9,807 nt of DNA from Rubrobacter sp. (lineage in GTDB: Bacteria > Actinomycetota > Rubrobacteria > Rubrobacterales > Rubrobacteraceae), in NCBI GenBank assembly GCA_016781635.1, contig JADDPY010000403.1, positions 1 to 9,807 of the forward strand. Reading direction: 5' to 3'. Numbering within the stretch: the first letter of the stretch is position 1; each line of letters begins with the position of its first letter. The position numbers and the translations under genes were made by a program. This document shows positions 1 to 7,626 of this stretch, piece after piece. The notes under the pieces were generated by a model. That model was given only the letters and a program-made list of their open reading frames with translations, was not told where the DNA came from and ran no database searches.

Positions 1-229
1 TGAAGCCTTCGGCGCCGTCGGGCAGGTTCACGAAGCAACCGTAGCCCGAAGAGGTGTCGGCCAGGGCCACGACCGTCGCGGCGTGCAGGTAGCCGTTCGG
101 GGCGAGGAGCTCGTCACGGAGCTTCAGTCGGCTGCGTATCCGGCCCTCCTCGGCTTCAAGAATCTCCAGCCCGATCAAACCCGGCAGCGTCCCGTTTCCG
201 CGTTCGTTCAATTTCTCCAACAGCGACAT
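1..229 (-). CDS. PaaI-family hotdog thioesterase (partial, C-terminus off the left edge)
   Basis: The 76 visible residues are the N-terminal part of a hotdog-fold acyl-CoA thioesterase, which hydrolyses acyl- or aryl-CoA esters in the cytoplasm; the substrate cannot be predicted. The diagnostic stretch is around residues 41-64, with LLAPNGYLHAATVVALAD followed by SSGYG. It matches the PaaI-type active-site helix (HxG...LAD), with His49 and a probable catalytic Asp58; the usual Gly after His-Ala is Ala here. The ATG at 229-227 has a good ribosome site, GGGAGG (plus-strand 238-243), 8 nt upstream. The gene lies downstream of the RTX-like gene on the same strand, but a perfect hairpin separates them, so it is probably transcribed separately. 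No clear promoter is visible between 230 and 291. The family call is firm; the full length is unknown because the window cuts the gene. Confidence 0.85.
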   Translation of the reverse strand, partial: MSLLEKLNERGNGTLPGLIGLEILEAEEGRIRSRLKLRDELLAPNGYLHAATVVALADTSSGYGCFVNLPDGAEGF

Positions 230-291
230 GGGGTGATCCTCCCGTCCGGGTACGTAAGCTTTTCATTCTCCCAGAGGACGCGCGTCGTCAG

Positions 292-335
292 GCAAGGGGA
301 GAGGGCGAGACCGAAGACCCGCCCTCTCCCCTTGC
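292..335 (-). terminator. Perfect 16-bp inverted repeat, probable terminator of the RTX-like gene
   Basis: The arms 292-307 (GCAAGGGGAGAGGGCG) and 320-335 are exact reverse complements around a 12-nt loop. The hairpin lies about 20 bp past the stop of the minus-strand RTX-like gene and about 60 bp before the thioesterase start. No T-run follows on either strand, so it would be a GC-rich hairpin terminator without a U-tract, or an mRNA 3'-end stabiliser. The structure is certain; its function is inferred from position. Confidence 0.6.
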
Positions 336-353
336 TTCGCCCTAACCGTGGTT

Positions 354-773
354 CTAGGGCCTGGTAACCCTCTCGCAGTCGGTGGAGATCCCGTCTTCTC
401 GCTGCGCCCCTTGCACCTTGTCGAAGCCCGGGCCGCAACTGACGGTATCCGTTTGCAGTGGCGGGGGCGGATATTCGGCGGTGTAGATACAGGACGAGGT
501 CGCGTCTATAAAGTCATTGCCGCTTCTACCGGGGACGACGCCGTAGCCGCACGGGCCCGTGTTGATCCTGTCGTTGCCCGAAGCGCTGCGCAGATCGTCG
601 CTGCCCGCCCGCCCGAAGATGAGGTCATCGCCGCCGTAGAACACGTCGCCGCCCTTCGTACCGAAGAGCTTGTCGGGGGCGTTGTTGCCGTATTTCGTGG
701 CAGCCAGGGCCACCCCGCTCGCGAGCGCGAGCAACAGCACCCCCACTACAAACCCCAGCGCCGTTTGTCTCAT
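354..773 (-). CDS. Small secreted RTX-like calcium-binding repeat protein
   Basis: This is a 139-residue exported protein. Residues 1-24 form a Sec-type signal peptide (MRQTAL, a hydrophobic core, then GVALA before ATKYG). Residues 36-90 hold degenerate RTX/hemolysin-type nonapeptide repeats with GGD, YGGDD, GRAGSDD, SASGND and RSGNDFID motifs; in this family these form a Ca2+-binding beta-roll. The tail has a DTVSCGPGFDKV motif and a final DCERV, a pattern I associate with short actinobacterial RTX-like proteins. Four cysteines (75, 95, 113, 133) could make two disulfides outside the cell. The ATG has GGGAGG 6 nt upstream (plus-strand 780-785). There is no enzyme domain and no type I secretion gene nearby, so this looks like a small Sec-exported calcium-binding or structural protein. 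The role is unknown. Confidence 0.75.
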   Translation of the reverse strand: MRQTALGFVVGVLLLALASGVALAATKYGNNAPDKLFGTKGGDVFYGGDDLIFGRAGSDDLRSASGNDRINTGPCGYGVVPGRSGNDFIDATSSCIYTAEYPPPPLQTDTVSCGPGFDKVQGAQREDGISTDCERVTRP

Positions 774-917
774 CCCGGTCCTCCCGTTGTGGATCGTTTC
801 TTGCGGATTGTCGGGGCATCATCTGAGGCGCGGCCTGTCCGCGTAACGTCCGAAGGGGGGATCTCCGCCGGCCGAAAGTAGGATCTCGGCCGCTGAATGG
901 ATCTGCGAAAAATAGAA

Positions 918-943
918 GGGGGCGGAGCCGAAGCCCCGCCCCC
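918..943 (-). terminator. Intrinsic terminator of the CHRD-like gene
   Basis: GGGGGCGG (918-925) pairs with CCGCCCCC (936-943). A further 2-bp stem lies inside, closing on a tetraloop that reads TTCG on the minus strand. On the minus strand the hairpin is followed by TTCTATTTTTC, a proper T-rich tract. It begins about 35 bp beyond the stop of the minus-strand gene ending at 979, which fits a factor-independent terminator for that gene. Confidence 0.8.
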
Positions 944-978
944 AAAACCGCGCCCAAGGGCCCGGGATTTGCTCTGCG

Positions 979-1551
979 CTAGGCGCGCCGTCTTACAAGG
1001 ACGCCGCCCGTCGCGAGGGCGACGAGGGCCGCGCCGCCGAGGAGAAGCATCGTCAAGGGCGAGACGAAGCCGCCGGTGGCGGGTACCGTGGTCGAGACGA
1101 CGTCGGCGCAGGAGATACCCGGGGGCACCGCGTCGCCCGTCTTCTCGGCGTGGACGTTGACGTAACGTGGGGTGCCATCGAGGAGATCGGCCACCGTGAC
1201 GTCGGGGATCACGGTCGTGCTCGTGCCGGCGCCGCCTTGAGCCATGACCGACTCGAAGGGGATCTCGACCGGGGCGCCGTTGCCGGCACGGTCATCCGCG
1301 CAGGTGGCGCCCGCGTGTATGTGGGCGAGGTGCTCCGTACCGTCGGCCGTGGGGAGCCCCTGCATGTCCAGCGTCGCCTCTACTCCCTCGGCGGTATCGG
1401 TCAGCGTAGCCGTCCCGCTCACCCCGGAGTCCCGGCTCGGCGTGAGTTGCAGCGTCTGCGAGCCCATCTCCTGGGCCCCTGCGCTACCCATTAGTGCTGC
1501 TACCAGCAGCGTGGCGGCCAGCATCGTCCCAAAAACGGTCTTTCTACCCAT
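979..1551 (-). CDS. Secreted CHRD-like protein with VPATGG C-terminal anchor
   Basis: This is a 190-residue protein. Residues 1-26 form a signal peptide (MGRKTVF, hydrophobic core, GSAGA). The mature part resembles CHRD / Cu-Zn-SOD-like beta domains: HLAHIHAGATC (His77, His79, Cys84) and YVNVHAEK (His134), with a second cysteine at 148 that may pair with Cys84. The C-terminus has the order of a wall-sorting signal: VPATGG at 156-161, a hydrophobic segment at about 165-186, then RRR. VPATG is a non-canonical LPXTG, so a sortase could cleave it, or the segment could simply be a membrane anchor. The ATG at 1551-1549 has AAAGGGG 6 nt upstream. A T-tailed hairpin follows the stop. The gene is divergent from mfd across 101 bp. 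The function is unknown; metal binding by the histidines is inference. Confidence 0.75.
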   Translation of the reverse strand: MGRKTVFGTMLAATLLVAALMGSAGAQEMGSQTLQLTPSRDSGVSGTATLTDTAEGVEATLDMQGLPTADGTEHLAHIHAGATCADDRAGNGAPVEIPFESVMAQGGAGTSTTVIPDVTVADLLDGTPRYVNVHAEKTGDAVPPGISCADVVSTTVPATGGFVSPLTMLLLGGAALVALATGGVLVRRRA

Positions 1552-1567
1552 TATTTTCCCCTTTCCG

Positions 1568-1573
1568 TATAAT
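1568..1573 (+). promoter_or_regulatory. Possible -10 box (TATAAT) in the divergent region
   Basis: The only consensus TATAAT in the 101-bp AT-rich gap between the CHRD-like gene and mfd is read on the plus strand, 80 nt before the mfd start. No good -35 lies 16-18 bp upstream (TACCCA at 17 bp). The same bases read TTATAC on the other strand and could serve the CHRD-like gene instead, giving a very short leader. Which gene uses it cannot be decided from sequence. Confidence 0.35.
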
Positions 1574-1640
1574 TGTTCGGAAGTTTACAGTAGTTCAGCA
1601 TTGCGTGGAAAGGCTCACGTTTAATAAAGGGCATAGAGGT

Positions 1641-1646
1641 TAAACT
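1641..1646 (+). promoter_or_regulatory. Probable -10 box for leaderless mfd transcription
   Basis: TAAACT fits the actinobacterial TANNNT -10 pattern and ends exactly 6 nt before the mfd GTG at 1653, the spacing typical of leaderless transcripts that begin on the start codon. The -35 region (about 1617-1623) is weak. There is no Shine-Dalgarno at usual distance; the nearest AGAGG ends 13 nt upstream of the GTG. Confidence 0.5.
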
Positions 1647-1652
1647 CATCGG

Positions 1653-4600
1653 GTGCAGAACCGAATCACCGCTACAGAGTTACAAGCTCCCCGTAGAATC
1701 CGCGCTTATCTCGCCGCGACCGCCGGGCGTCGCGTGCTGCTCCTCGCCGGGAGTGAGGAGACGGCCGAGCGATACGCGAACGATGCACGTTCCTTCACGG
1801 GCGAGCCGGTCGTGCATCTTCCGTCACGCGGCATTCCCTACGGAGACGTCTTCGCCCCGCCGGTCGGGCGGGTGGGAGAGCGTCAGCGTGCCCTTCACGC
1901 GCTCCCTGAGGCCCGAATCGTGGTCGCGGGGCCTACCGCGTTTGCGGAGAAGACGCCCCTCTACGACCCGCTGAGGCTTGCTGAGGGGACCGAGTTGGAG
2001 CTCGATGATTGCCTCGCGCGGCTCGTAACTTTGGGTTATGAGCGGGTGGACAGGGTCAGCCGGCATGGGGAGTTCGCGGTGCGCGGCGGGATCGTGGATA
2101 TCTTCCCGAGTACCCGCCGCTCGCCCGTACGCGTCGAGTGGTGGGGCGATGAGGTCGAGAGCGTCCGGGCCGTCTCCCTGGCGACGCAAAGAGTGGTGCG
2201 GGAGCTCGAAGGGGCTTTGGTCTACGCGGCCCGCGAGGGAGACTTGGCGGCTCTCGCCGCGTCGAGCGATGAGGACTACGGGGAAGAGGCGCGCATGGGC
2301 GTGCGGATGCCCGGCCTCGACCGTCTGATTCTGGATCTGAACCCGGTTTCTCCCCGCGATCTCCTGCCGCAGGGCATGGAGGTATGGTCGGAGGAGCCCA
2401 CGGAGGGGTTCCCCGAGGAGGACGCCGACGTCGTCGGAGAGCTCTATCACTGGGAGCGTCCGGTGCCTGACACGCGCTTCGTCTCGACGGCGGACGACGA
2501 GGAAGGGGCGGCGGAGCTCGTCTCGGCGCCGCCGTTCGTGGCGCACTCCACGACGCTGCGGGAGTCGGGCCGACGGCTCGAGGTGTTTGTCGAGGAAGGC
2601 TTGAGGGTCTTTATAGCTTGCGGCTCGGTCGGGGAGGCCAAGCGGACGGCTTACGCGTTCGGGGAGATCGGGCGGACGATGAGGGACGTGGAGCGGGTCG
2701 ATGCCTCGCTTTCGTCCGGGCTGTACGCCGTACCCGGTGAGGTCGCGGAGTCTTTCTCGTACTCGGATGGGGGCGTGGCGGTCGTCCGCCGAGACGCGGT
2801 GCTTGGGCGGCGCAAGGCCAAGACGGCGAGGACGAAGTCCCCGTCGGTCTCCTCGTTCGCGGACCTCAAGGCCGGGGATCTCGTGGTGCATTCGACGCAG
2901 GGGATCGGCCGCTTCGGGGGGCTTGTCTCCCGGACCGTTCTCGGGGCTACGCGCGACTACATGCAGGTGGACTACCGGGGCGGGGATACGCTCTACGTCC
3001 CTTACGAGCAGATGGAGCTTCTGCACAAGTACGTCGGCGGCGAGGGGACGCGCCTCGACAAGCTCGGCGGCGGGACGTGGGCGTCGGTCACGGATAAGGT
3101 CCGAAATCGCGTCAAGGCGCTCGCCGGAGAGTTGCTGCGGGTGCAGGCCGCGCGTGCTTCGGCGAAGGGATTCGCCTTCCCCGAGGATTTCGAGTGGGAG
3201 CGTGAGCTCGAGGAGAGCTTCCCGTTCCAGGAGACCCCGGACCAGGCCGCCGCGATCGCGGCCGTCAAGGCGGACATGCAGGCCCCGAGGCCGATGGACC
3301 GCCTCGTCTGCGGGGATGTCGGCTTCGGCAAGACCGAGGTCGCGGTGCGCGCCGCGTTCAAGGCCGCGCTCGCGGGTAAGCAGGTCATGGTGCTCGCGCC
3401 GACGACGATCCTCGTGCAGCAGCACGCCAAGACCTTCAAGGAGCGTCTAAGCCGTTTCGCGGTGAGGGTCGAGAGCCTCAGCCGGTTCTCGACGACGGCC
3501 GAGCGGAAGCAGACTCTGAAGGACCTCGCTGCGGGCGAGGTAGACATAGTTATAGGGACGCACGCGCTTCTGGGTGCCGAGGTTCGGCCGAAGGATCTTG
3601 GGCTCGTGGTCGTCGACGAGGAGCAGCGCTTCGGGGTCAAGCACAAGGAGCGCCTCAAGGAGTTCAAGGCCTCCGTGGATCTTCTGACCCTGACCGCGAC
3701 GCCGATACCGCGCACGATGCAGATGGGGCTGGCTTCGTTGCGAGACATAAGCGTCATCGAGACGCCACCGACGGGGCGGCGGAGCATCCTCACGCACGTT
3801 GGGCCGGAGGAAGAAGGTCTCGTGAAGCGGGCGGTAGAGAAGGAGATCCGCCGCGGCGGGCAGGTCTTCTTCGTCCATAACCGTATCGGCACGCTGGAAG
3901 ATGTCGCCGAAAAGCTCGCCTCCCTCGTACCGGGGGTGAGGTTCGTCACCGCGCACGGGCAGATGTCCGAGCGTCGCCTGGAGGATTCGATGCGCCGTTT
4001 CCTCGACCGGGAGGCCGACGTGCTCGTCACGACCACCATCGTCGAGAGCGGGCTCGACGTGGCGACGGCGAACACGCTTATAGTGGACCGGGCGGACATG
4101 ATGGGCTTGAGCCAGCTCTATCAGCTTCGCGGCAGGATCGGGCGGTCCGCCCATCAGGCCTACGCGTACCTCTTCTCCCCGGTTGGGGCCACACCGGAGT
4201 CGCAGAAGCGCCTGGAGGCGCTGATGGACTTCACGGAGCTCGGGAGCGGGTTCGCGATAGCGATGCGCGACCTCGAGATCCGGGGGGCCGGCAACCTCCT
4301 CGGGGCGGAGCAGAGCGGCCAGATCGCCGCGGTCGGCTTCGAGATGTACCTGAGGCTCCTCGAAGAGGCGGTCGCGCTCGCCAAGGGTCAGCCCGTCCAG
4401 GAGGAAGAGCCGCAGCCGGTGATCGTGGAGCTCGGGCTCGACGCCTATCTGCCGGTGGATTACGTGCGCGACGAGATCGAACGGGTCGATCTCTACCGCC
4501 GCGCCTCCGGCGTGCGTACATCCGCGGAGTTGGACGACCTCGCCGAGGAGCTGACGGAACGCTTCGGCGAGCCCCCAGAGCCCGCCCTCAACCTTCTCGG

Positions 4601-4835
4601 CCTCTCCCGGGTGAAGCTCCTCGCCCGCCGCATCGGCGCGACGTCCGTCAACTTCCGCTCCGGCACTTTGAACGTCACCGGCGTAACGGCGGGAGCAGCG
4701 GCACCTGCATTTGTTCGAAAGGCTACCGGCGGCACGGTGGGCGGCCGGGAGGGCCGCGTCACCCTGCGTGACTCCTCCCTGCCGCCGCTGGAACTCGCGG
4801 AGGAGACGCTGAAGTCTCTGGAGAAGGCCGCCTAA
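1653..4835 (+). CDS. mfd: Transcription-repair coupling factor Mfd
   Basis: This DNA translocase (1060 aa) removes RNA polymerase stalled at lesions and recruits UvrA to start nucleotide-excision repair. Residues 1-285 are the UvrB-homology module, including the AVRGGIVDIFP and PVRVEWW stretches of the UvrA-binding face. Residues 402-462 are the CarD-like RNA-polymerase-interacting domain (VVHSTQGIGRF, TLYVPYEQM). The RecG-like motor follows: Walker A GDVGFGKTE (554-562), DEEQ box (655-658), TATPIPRT (681-688), the translocation motif near 793-832 and QLRGRIGRS (824-832). The C-terminal TRCF/D7 domain is at about 930-1060. It is shorter than E. coli Mfd (1148 aa), mainly at the N-terminus, where the vestigial P-loop region is trimmed. 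The GTG start is fixed by an in-frame TAA at 1641. No ribosome site is evident, which suggests leaderless translation. Confidence 0.98.
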   Translation: MQNRITATELQAPRRIRAYLAATAGRRVLLLAGSEETAERYANDARSFTGEPVVHLPSRGIPYGDVFAPPVGRVGERQRALHALPEARIVVAGPTAFAEKTPLYDPLRLAEGTELELDDCLARLVTLGYERVDRVSRHGEFAVRGGIVDIFPSTRRSPVRVEWWGDEVESVRAVSLATQRVVRELEGALVYAAREGDLAALAASSDEDYGEEARMGVRMPGLDRLILDLNPVSPRDLLPQGMEVWSEEPTEGFPEEDADVVGELYHWERPVPDTRFVSTADDEEGAAELVSAPPFVAHSTTLRESGRRLEVFVEEGLRVFIACGSVGEAKRTAYAFGEIGRTMRDVERVDASLSSGLYAVPGEVAESFSYSDGGVAVVRRDAVLGRRKAKTARTKSPSVSSFADLKAGDLVVHSTQGIGRFGGLVSRTVLGATRDYMQVDYRGGDTLYVPYEQMELLHKYVGGEGTRLDKLGGGTWASVTDKVRNRVKALAGELLRVQAARASAKGFAFPEDFEWERELEESFPFQETPDQAAAIAAVKADMQAPRPMDRLVCGDVGFGKTEVAVRAAFKAALAGKQVMVLAPTTILVQQHAKTFKERLSRFAVRVESLSRFSTTAERKQTLKDLAAGEVDIVIGTHALLGAEVRPKDLGLVVVDEEQRFGVKHKERLKEFKASVDLLTLTATPIPRTMQMGLASLRDISVIETPPTGRRSILTHVGPEEEGLVKRAVEKEIRRGGQVFFVHNRIGTLEDVAEKLASLVPGVRFVTAHGQMSERRLEDSMRRFLDREADVLVTTTIVESGLDVATANTLIVDRADMMGLSQLYQLRGRIGRSAHQAYAYLFSPVGATPESQKRLEALMDFTELGSGFAIAMRDLEIRGAGNLLGAEQSGQIAAVGFEMYLRLLEEAVALAKGQPVQEEEPQPVIVELGLDAYLPVDYVRDEIERVDLYRRASGVRTSAELDDLAEELTERFGEPPEPALNLLGLSRVKLLARRIGATSVNFRSGTLNVTGVTAGAAAPAFVRKATGGTVGGREGRVTLRDSSLPPLELAEETLKSLEKAA

Positions 4836-4866
4836 CCGGGTTTATTCTCCCCGGGTCCAGAGACTT
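4812..4866 (+). terminator. Inverted repeat spanning the mfd stop codon
   Basis: AAGTCTCTGG (4812-4821) is exactly complementary to CCAGAGACTT (4857-4866). Nested inside, CCGGG (4836-4840) can pair with CCCGG (4850-4854). The mfd stop codon (4833-4835) lies in the enclosed region. No T-run follows. It may act as an mfd 3'-end structure or weak terminator; the pairing is certain, the role is a guess. Confidence 0.4.
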
Positions 4867-4991
4867 TCGGGGTTGCCGCGCAACGTGCAATGGGCCTTTG
4901 GACGTCACCGGGTGAGCCGACCGCGATCGTACGGTGTCACGATTGTAGGGTCGATTTGAGGTTCGTGCGGGGCCGAGAAAGAAAAATCGGG

Positions 4992-5000
4992 TGTTATAAT
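4992..5000 (+). promoter_or_regulatory. Extended -10 promoter for the foldase lipoprotein gene
   Basis: TGTTATAAT is a perfect extended -10 element (TGn plus TATAAT). No -35 consensus sits at 16-18 bp, as is common for extended -10 promoters, and an A-rich stretch (4975-4987, GAGAAAGAAAAAT) lies just upstream. Predicted transcription start is near 5007, giving a leader of about 35 nt to the ATG at 5042. The leader contains a small hairpin, GGGCC-TTT-GGCCC (5014-5026). Confidence 0.7.
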
Positions 5001-5041
5001 CGCCGCGGATTTTGGGCCTTTGGCCCTCGTGCAGTCAAGAG

Positions 5042-6184
5042 ATGGGACCCGTGGCCTTGATCTACCTTCTTTACCGCAAGACAGTTTTCGTCGCCTTCGC
5101 GGCGGTTTTGGCAATGTTCATCCTTTCGGGGTGCGGAGCTGCCCCTTCCGGTGGGGAGGTCGGCTCCGGAGCCAAAAAGGTCGCCACATACGAGGGCGGT
5201 GAGGTCACTGAGGGCGAGGTCGTCGAGGGGGTCGAGCGGTTGAGCGCTCAGTCGGCGGCGTCGACGGGCCAGGCGGCGCCCAAGGTCGAGCCGGGCTCGC
5301 CGGAGTTCGATGCGGCGAAGGCCCAGGTCATGCCGCAGCTTCTCACCCAGGACATCGCGCTGTCTTACGCAGAAGAGCACGGCATCACGGTCTCCGACGA
5401 GGAGATTCAGACCGAGGTCGACAAGACCAAGCAGGCAGTCGCGGATCAGGCCGAGCAGCAGGGACAACCCGGAGAGCCCGAGCAACTCTTCCAGGACGCG
5501 CTGAAGCAGTTCGGCTTCACCGAGGAGGCGTTCCGCCAGGAGATCCGGACCGGGCTCACGGTGCAGAAGGTGCAGGAGGAGGTCGCGGGCGGGGACGACC
5601 CGACGGAGGAGGAGGTGCGGGCCTACTACGACGAGAACAAGGAGACTCAGTTCACCCAGCCCGAGCAGCGTTGCCTCCGACACATCCTCTTCAACAAGGA
5701 CCAGGAAGACCTCGCCAACGACGTGAAGGGCGAGCTCGAGGACGGCGGCGACTTCGCGGCCCTCGCCAAGGAGCACTCGCAGGACCCCTCCAACAAGGAT
5801 AAGGCCGGCGACCTCGGATGCGTCCCGAAGGGGCAGTTTGTCCCCGAGTTCGACGACGCGGCCTTCGGGGCGAAAGAGGGCGAGCTTCTCGGCCCCGTCG
5901 AGACCGAGTTCGGCTATCACCTCATCGAGGTCACGGACATCAAGCCCGAGGGCGAGACCCCGTTCGAGGAGGTCGCCCCGCAGATCGAGGAGCAGATCAA
6001 GGCCGAGCAGCAGGCCGGCGAGTTCCAGACCTGGGTGCAGGACGAGCTGAAGAAGCGCAACGTCAAGTACCTCCCGGGCTACGACCCCAACGCTCCCGCC
6101 GAAACGCCTCCGGGTGCTGCGCCGGAAGGGGCCGCGCCCGAGGAGGCGCCGCCGGCTCCCGAAGGGGAGCAGCCCCAGGAGTAG
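5042..6184 (+). CDS. PrsA/SurA-like peptidyl-prolyl isomerase lipoprotein
   Basis: This extracytoplasmic foldase is anchored to the membrane by lipid and helps exported proteins fold by proline isomerisation. From ATG 5042 it has 380 residues: YRK n-region, hydrophobic core, and an LSGC lipobox with Cys31 as the lipidated residue. Residues about 45-190 form the helical SurA_N-type chaperone region. Residues about 206-302 are a PpiC/parvulin domain with RHILF (His214), AGDLGCVPKGQFVPEF and GYHLIEV (His293). The last 30 residues are a Pro/Ala/Glu-rich tail. Two cysteines (211 and 260) sit inside the parvulin domain. An alternative TTG start at 5012 adds 10 residues but lies in the leader hairpin with no ribosome site; the ATG has only a weak AAGAG next to it, so the start is uncertain. 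It follows mfd but has its own promoter. Confidence 0.92.
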   Translation: MGPVALIYLLYRKTVFVAFAAVLAMFILSGCGAAPSGGEVGSGAKKVATYEGGEVTEGEVVEGVERLSAQSAASTGQAAPKVEPGSPEFDAAKAQVMPQLLTQDIALSYAEEHGITVSDEEIQTEVDKTKQAVADQAEQQGQPGEPEQLFQDALKQFGFTEEAFRQEIRTGLTVQKVQEEVAGGDDPTEEEVRAYYDENKETQFTQPEQRCLRHILFNKDQEDLANDVKGELEDGGDFAALAKEHSQDPSNKDKAGDLGCVPKGQFVPEFDDAAFGAKEGELLGPVETEFGYHLIEVTDIKPEGETPFEEVAPQIEEQIKAEQQAGEFQTWVQDELKKRNVKYLPGYDPNAPAETPPGAAPEGAAPEEAPPAPEGEQPQE

Positions 6185-6195
6185 GGGGAACGCGA

Positions 6196-6223
6196 GAGGG
6201 TCGGGGGAGCTCCCCCGGCCCTC
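6196..6223 (+). terminator. 14-bp GC palindrome after the foldase gene
   Basis: The sequence is self-complementary around 6209/6210, with one G-U wobble (6201/6218): GAGGGTCGGGGGAG pairs with CTCCCCCGGCCCTC. It begins 12 nt after the stop of the lipoprotein gene and about 100 nt before enolase. There is no T-run downstream. It probably terminates or attenuates transcription between the two genes. Confidence 0.6.
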
Positions 6224-6255
6224 CCCTCGTGGCGCTCCGGGCCTTGGGGGCGTAG

Positions 6256-7623
<1,368 letters not shown>

Positions 7624-7626
7624 GAT

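Noticed and set aside
348..881. Plus-strand open frame of 177 codons opposite the RTX-like gene
   Set aside because: The minus-strand frame has a ribosome site, signal peptide and RTX motifs; the plus-strand product shows none of these.
865..905. Small inverted repeat (CGGCCGA/TCGGCCG) and three GGATCT copies upstream of the RTX-like gene
   Set aside because: The stem is 7 bp and the repeats are 6-7 bp; this is too little in GC-rich DNA to claim an operator.
1824..3425. Long minus-strand open frame of 533 codons opposite mfd
   Set aside because: It is antisense to a complete, motif-rich mfd gene; the translation is low-complexity, rich in Arg, Leu and Pro, with no recognisable domain, as expected from GC-rich codon bias.
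5012..5014. TTG as foldase start
   Set aside because: It lies about 5 nt after the predicted transcription start, just before the leader hairpin, with no ribosome site; ATG 5042 gives a compact lipoprotein signal. It is not fully excluded.
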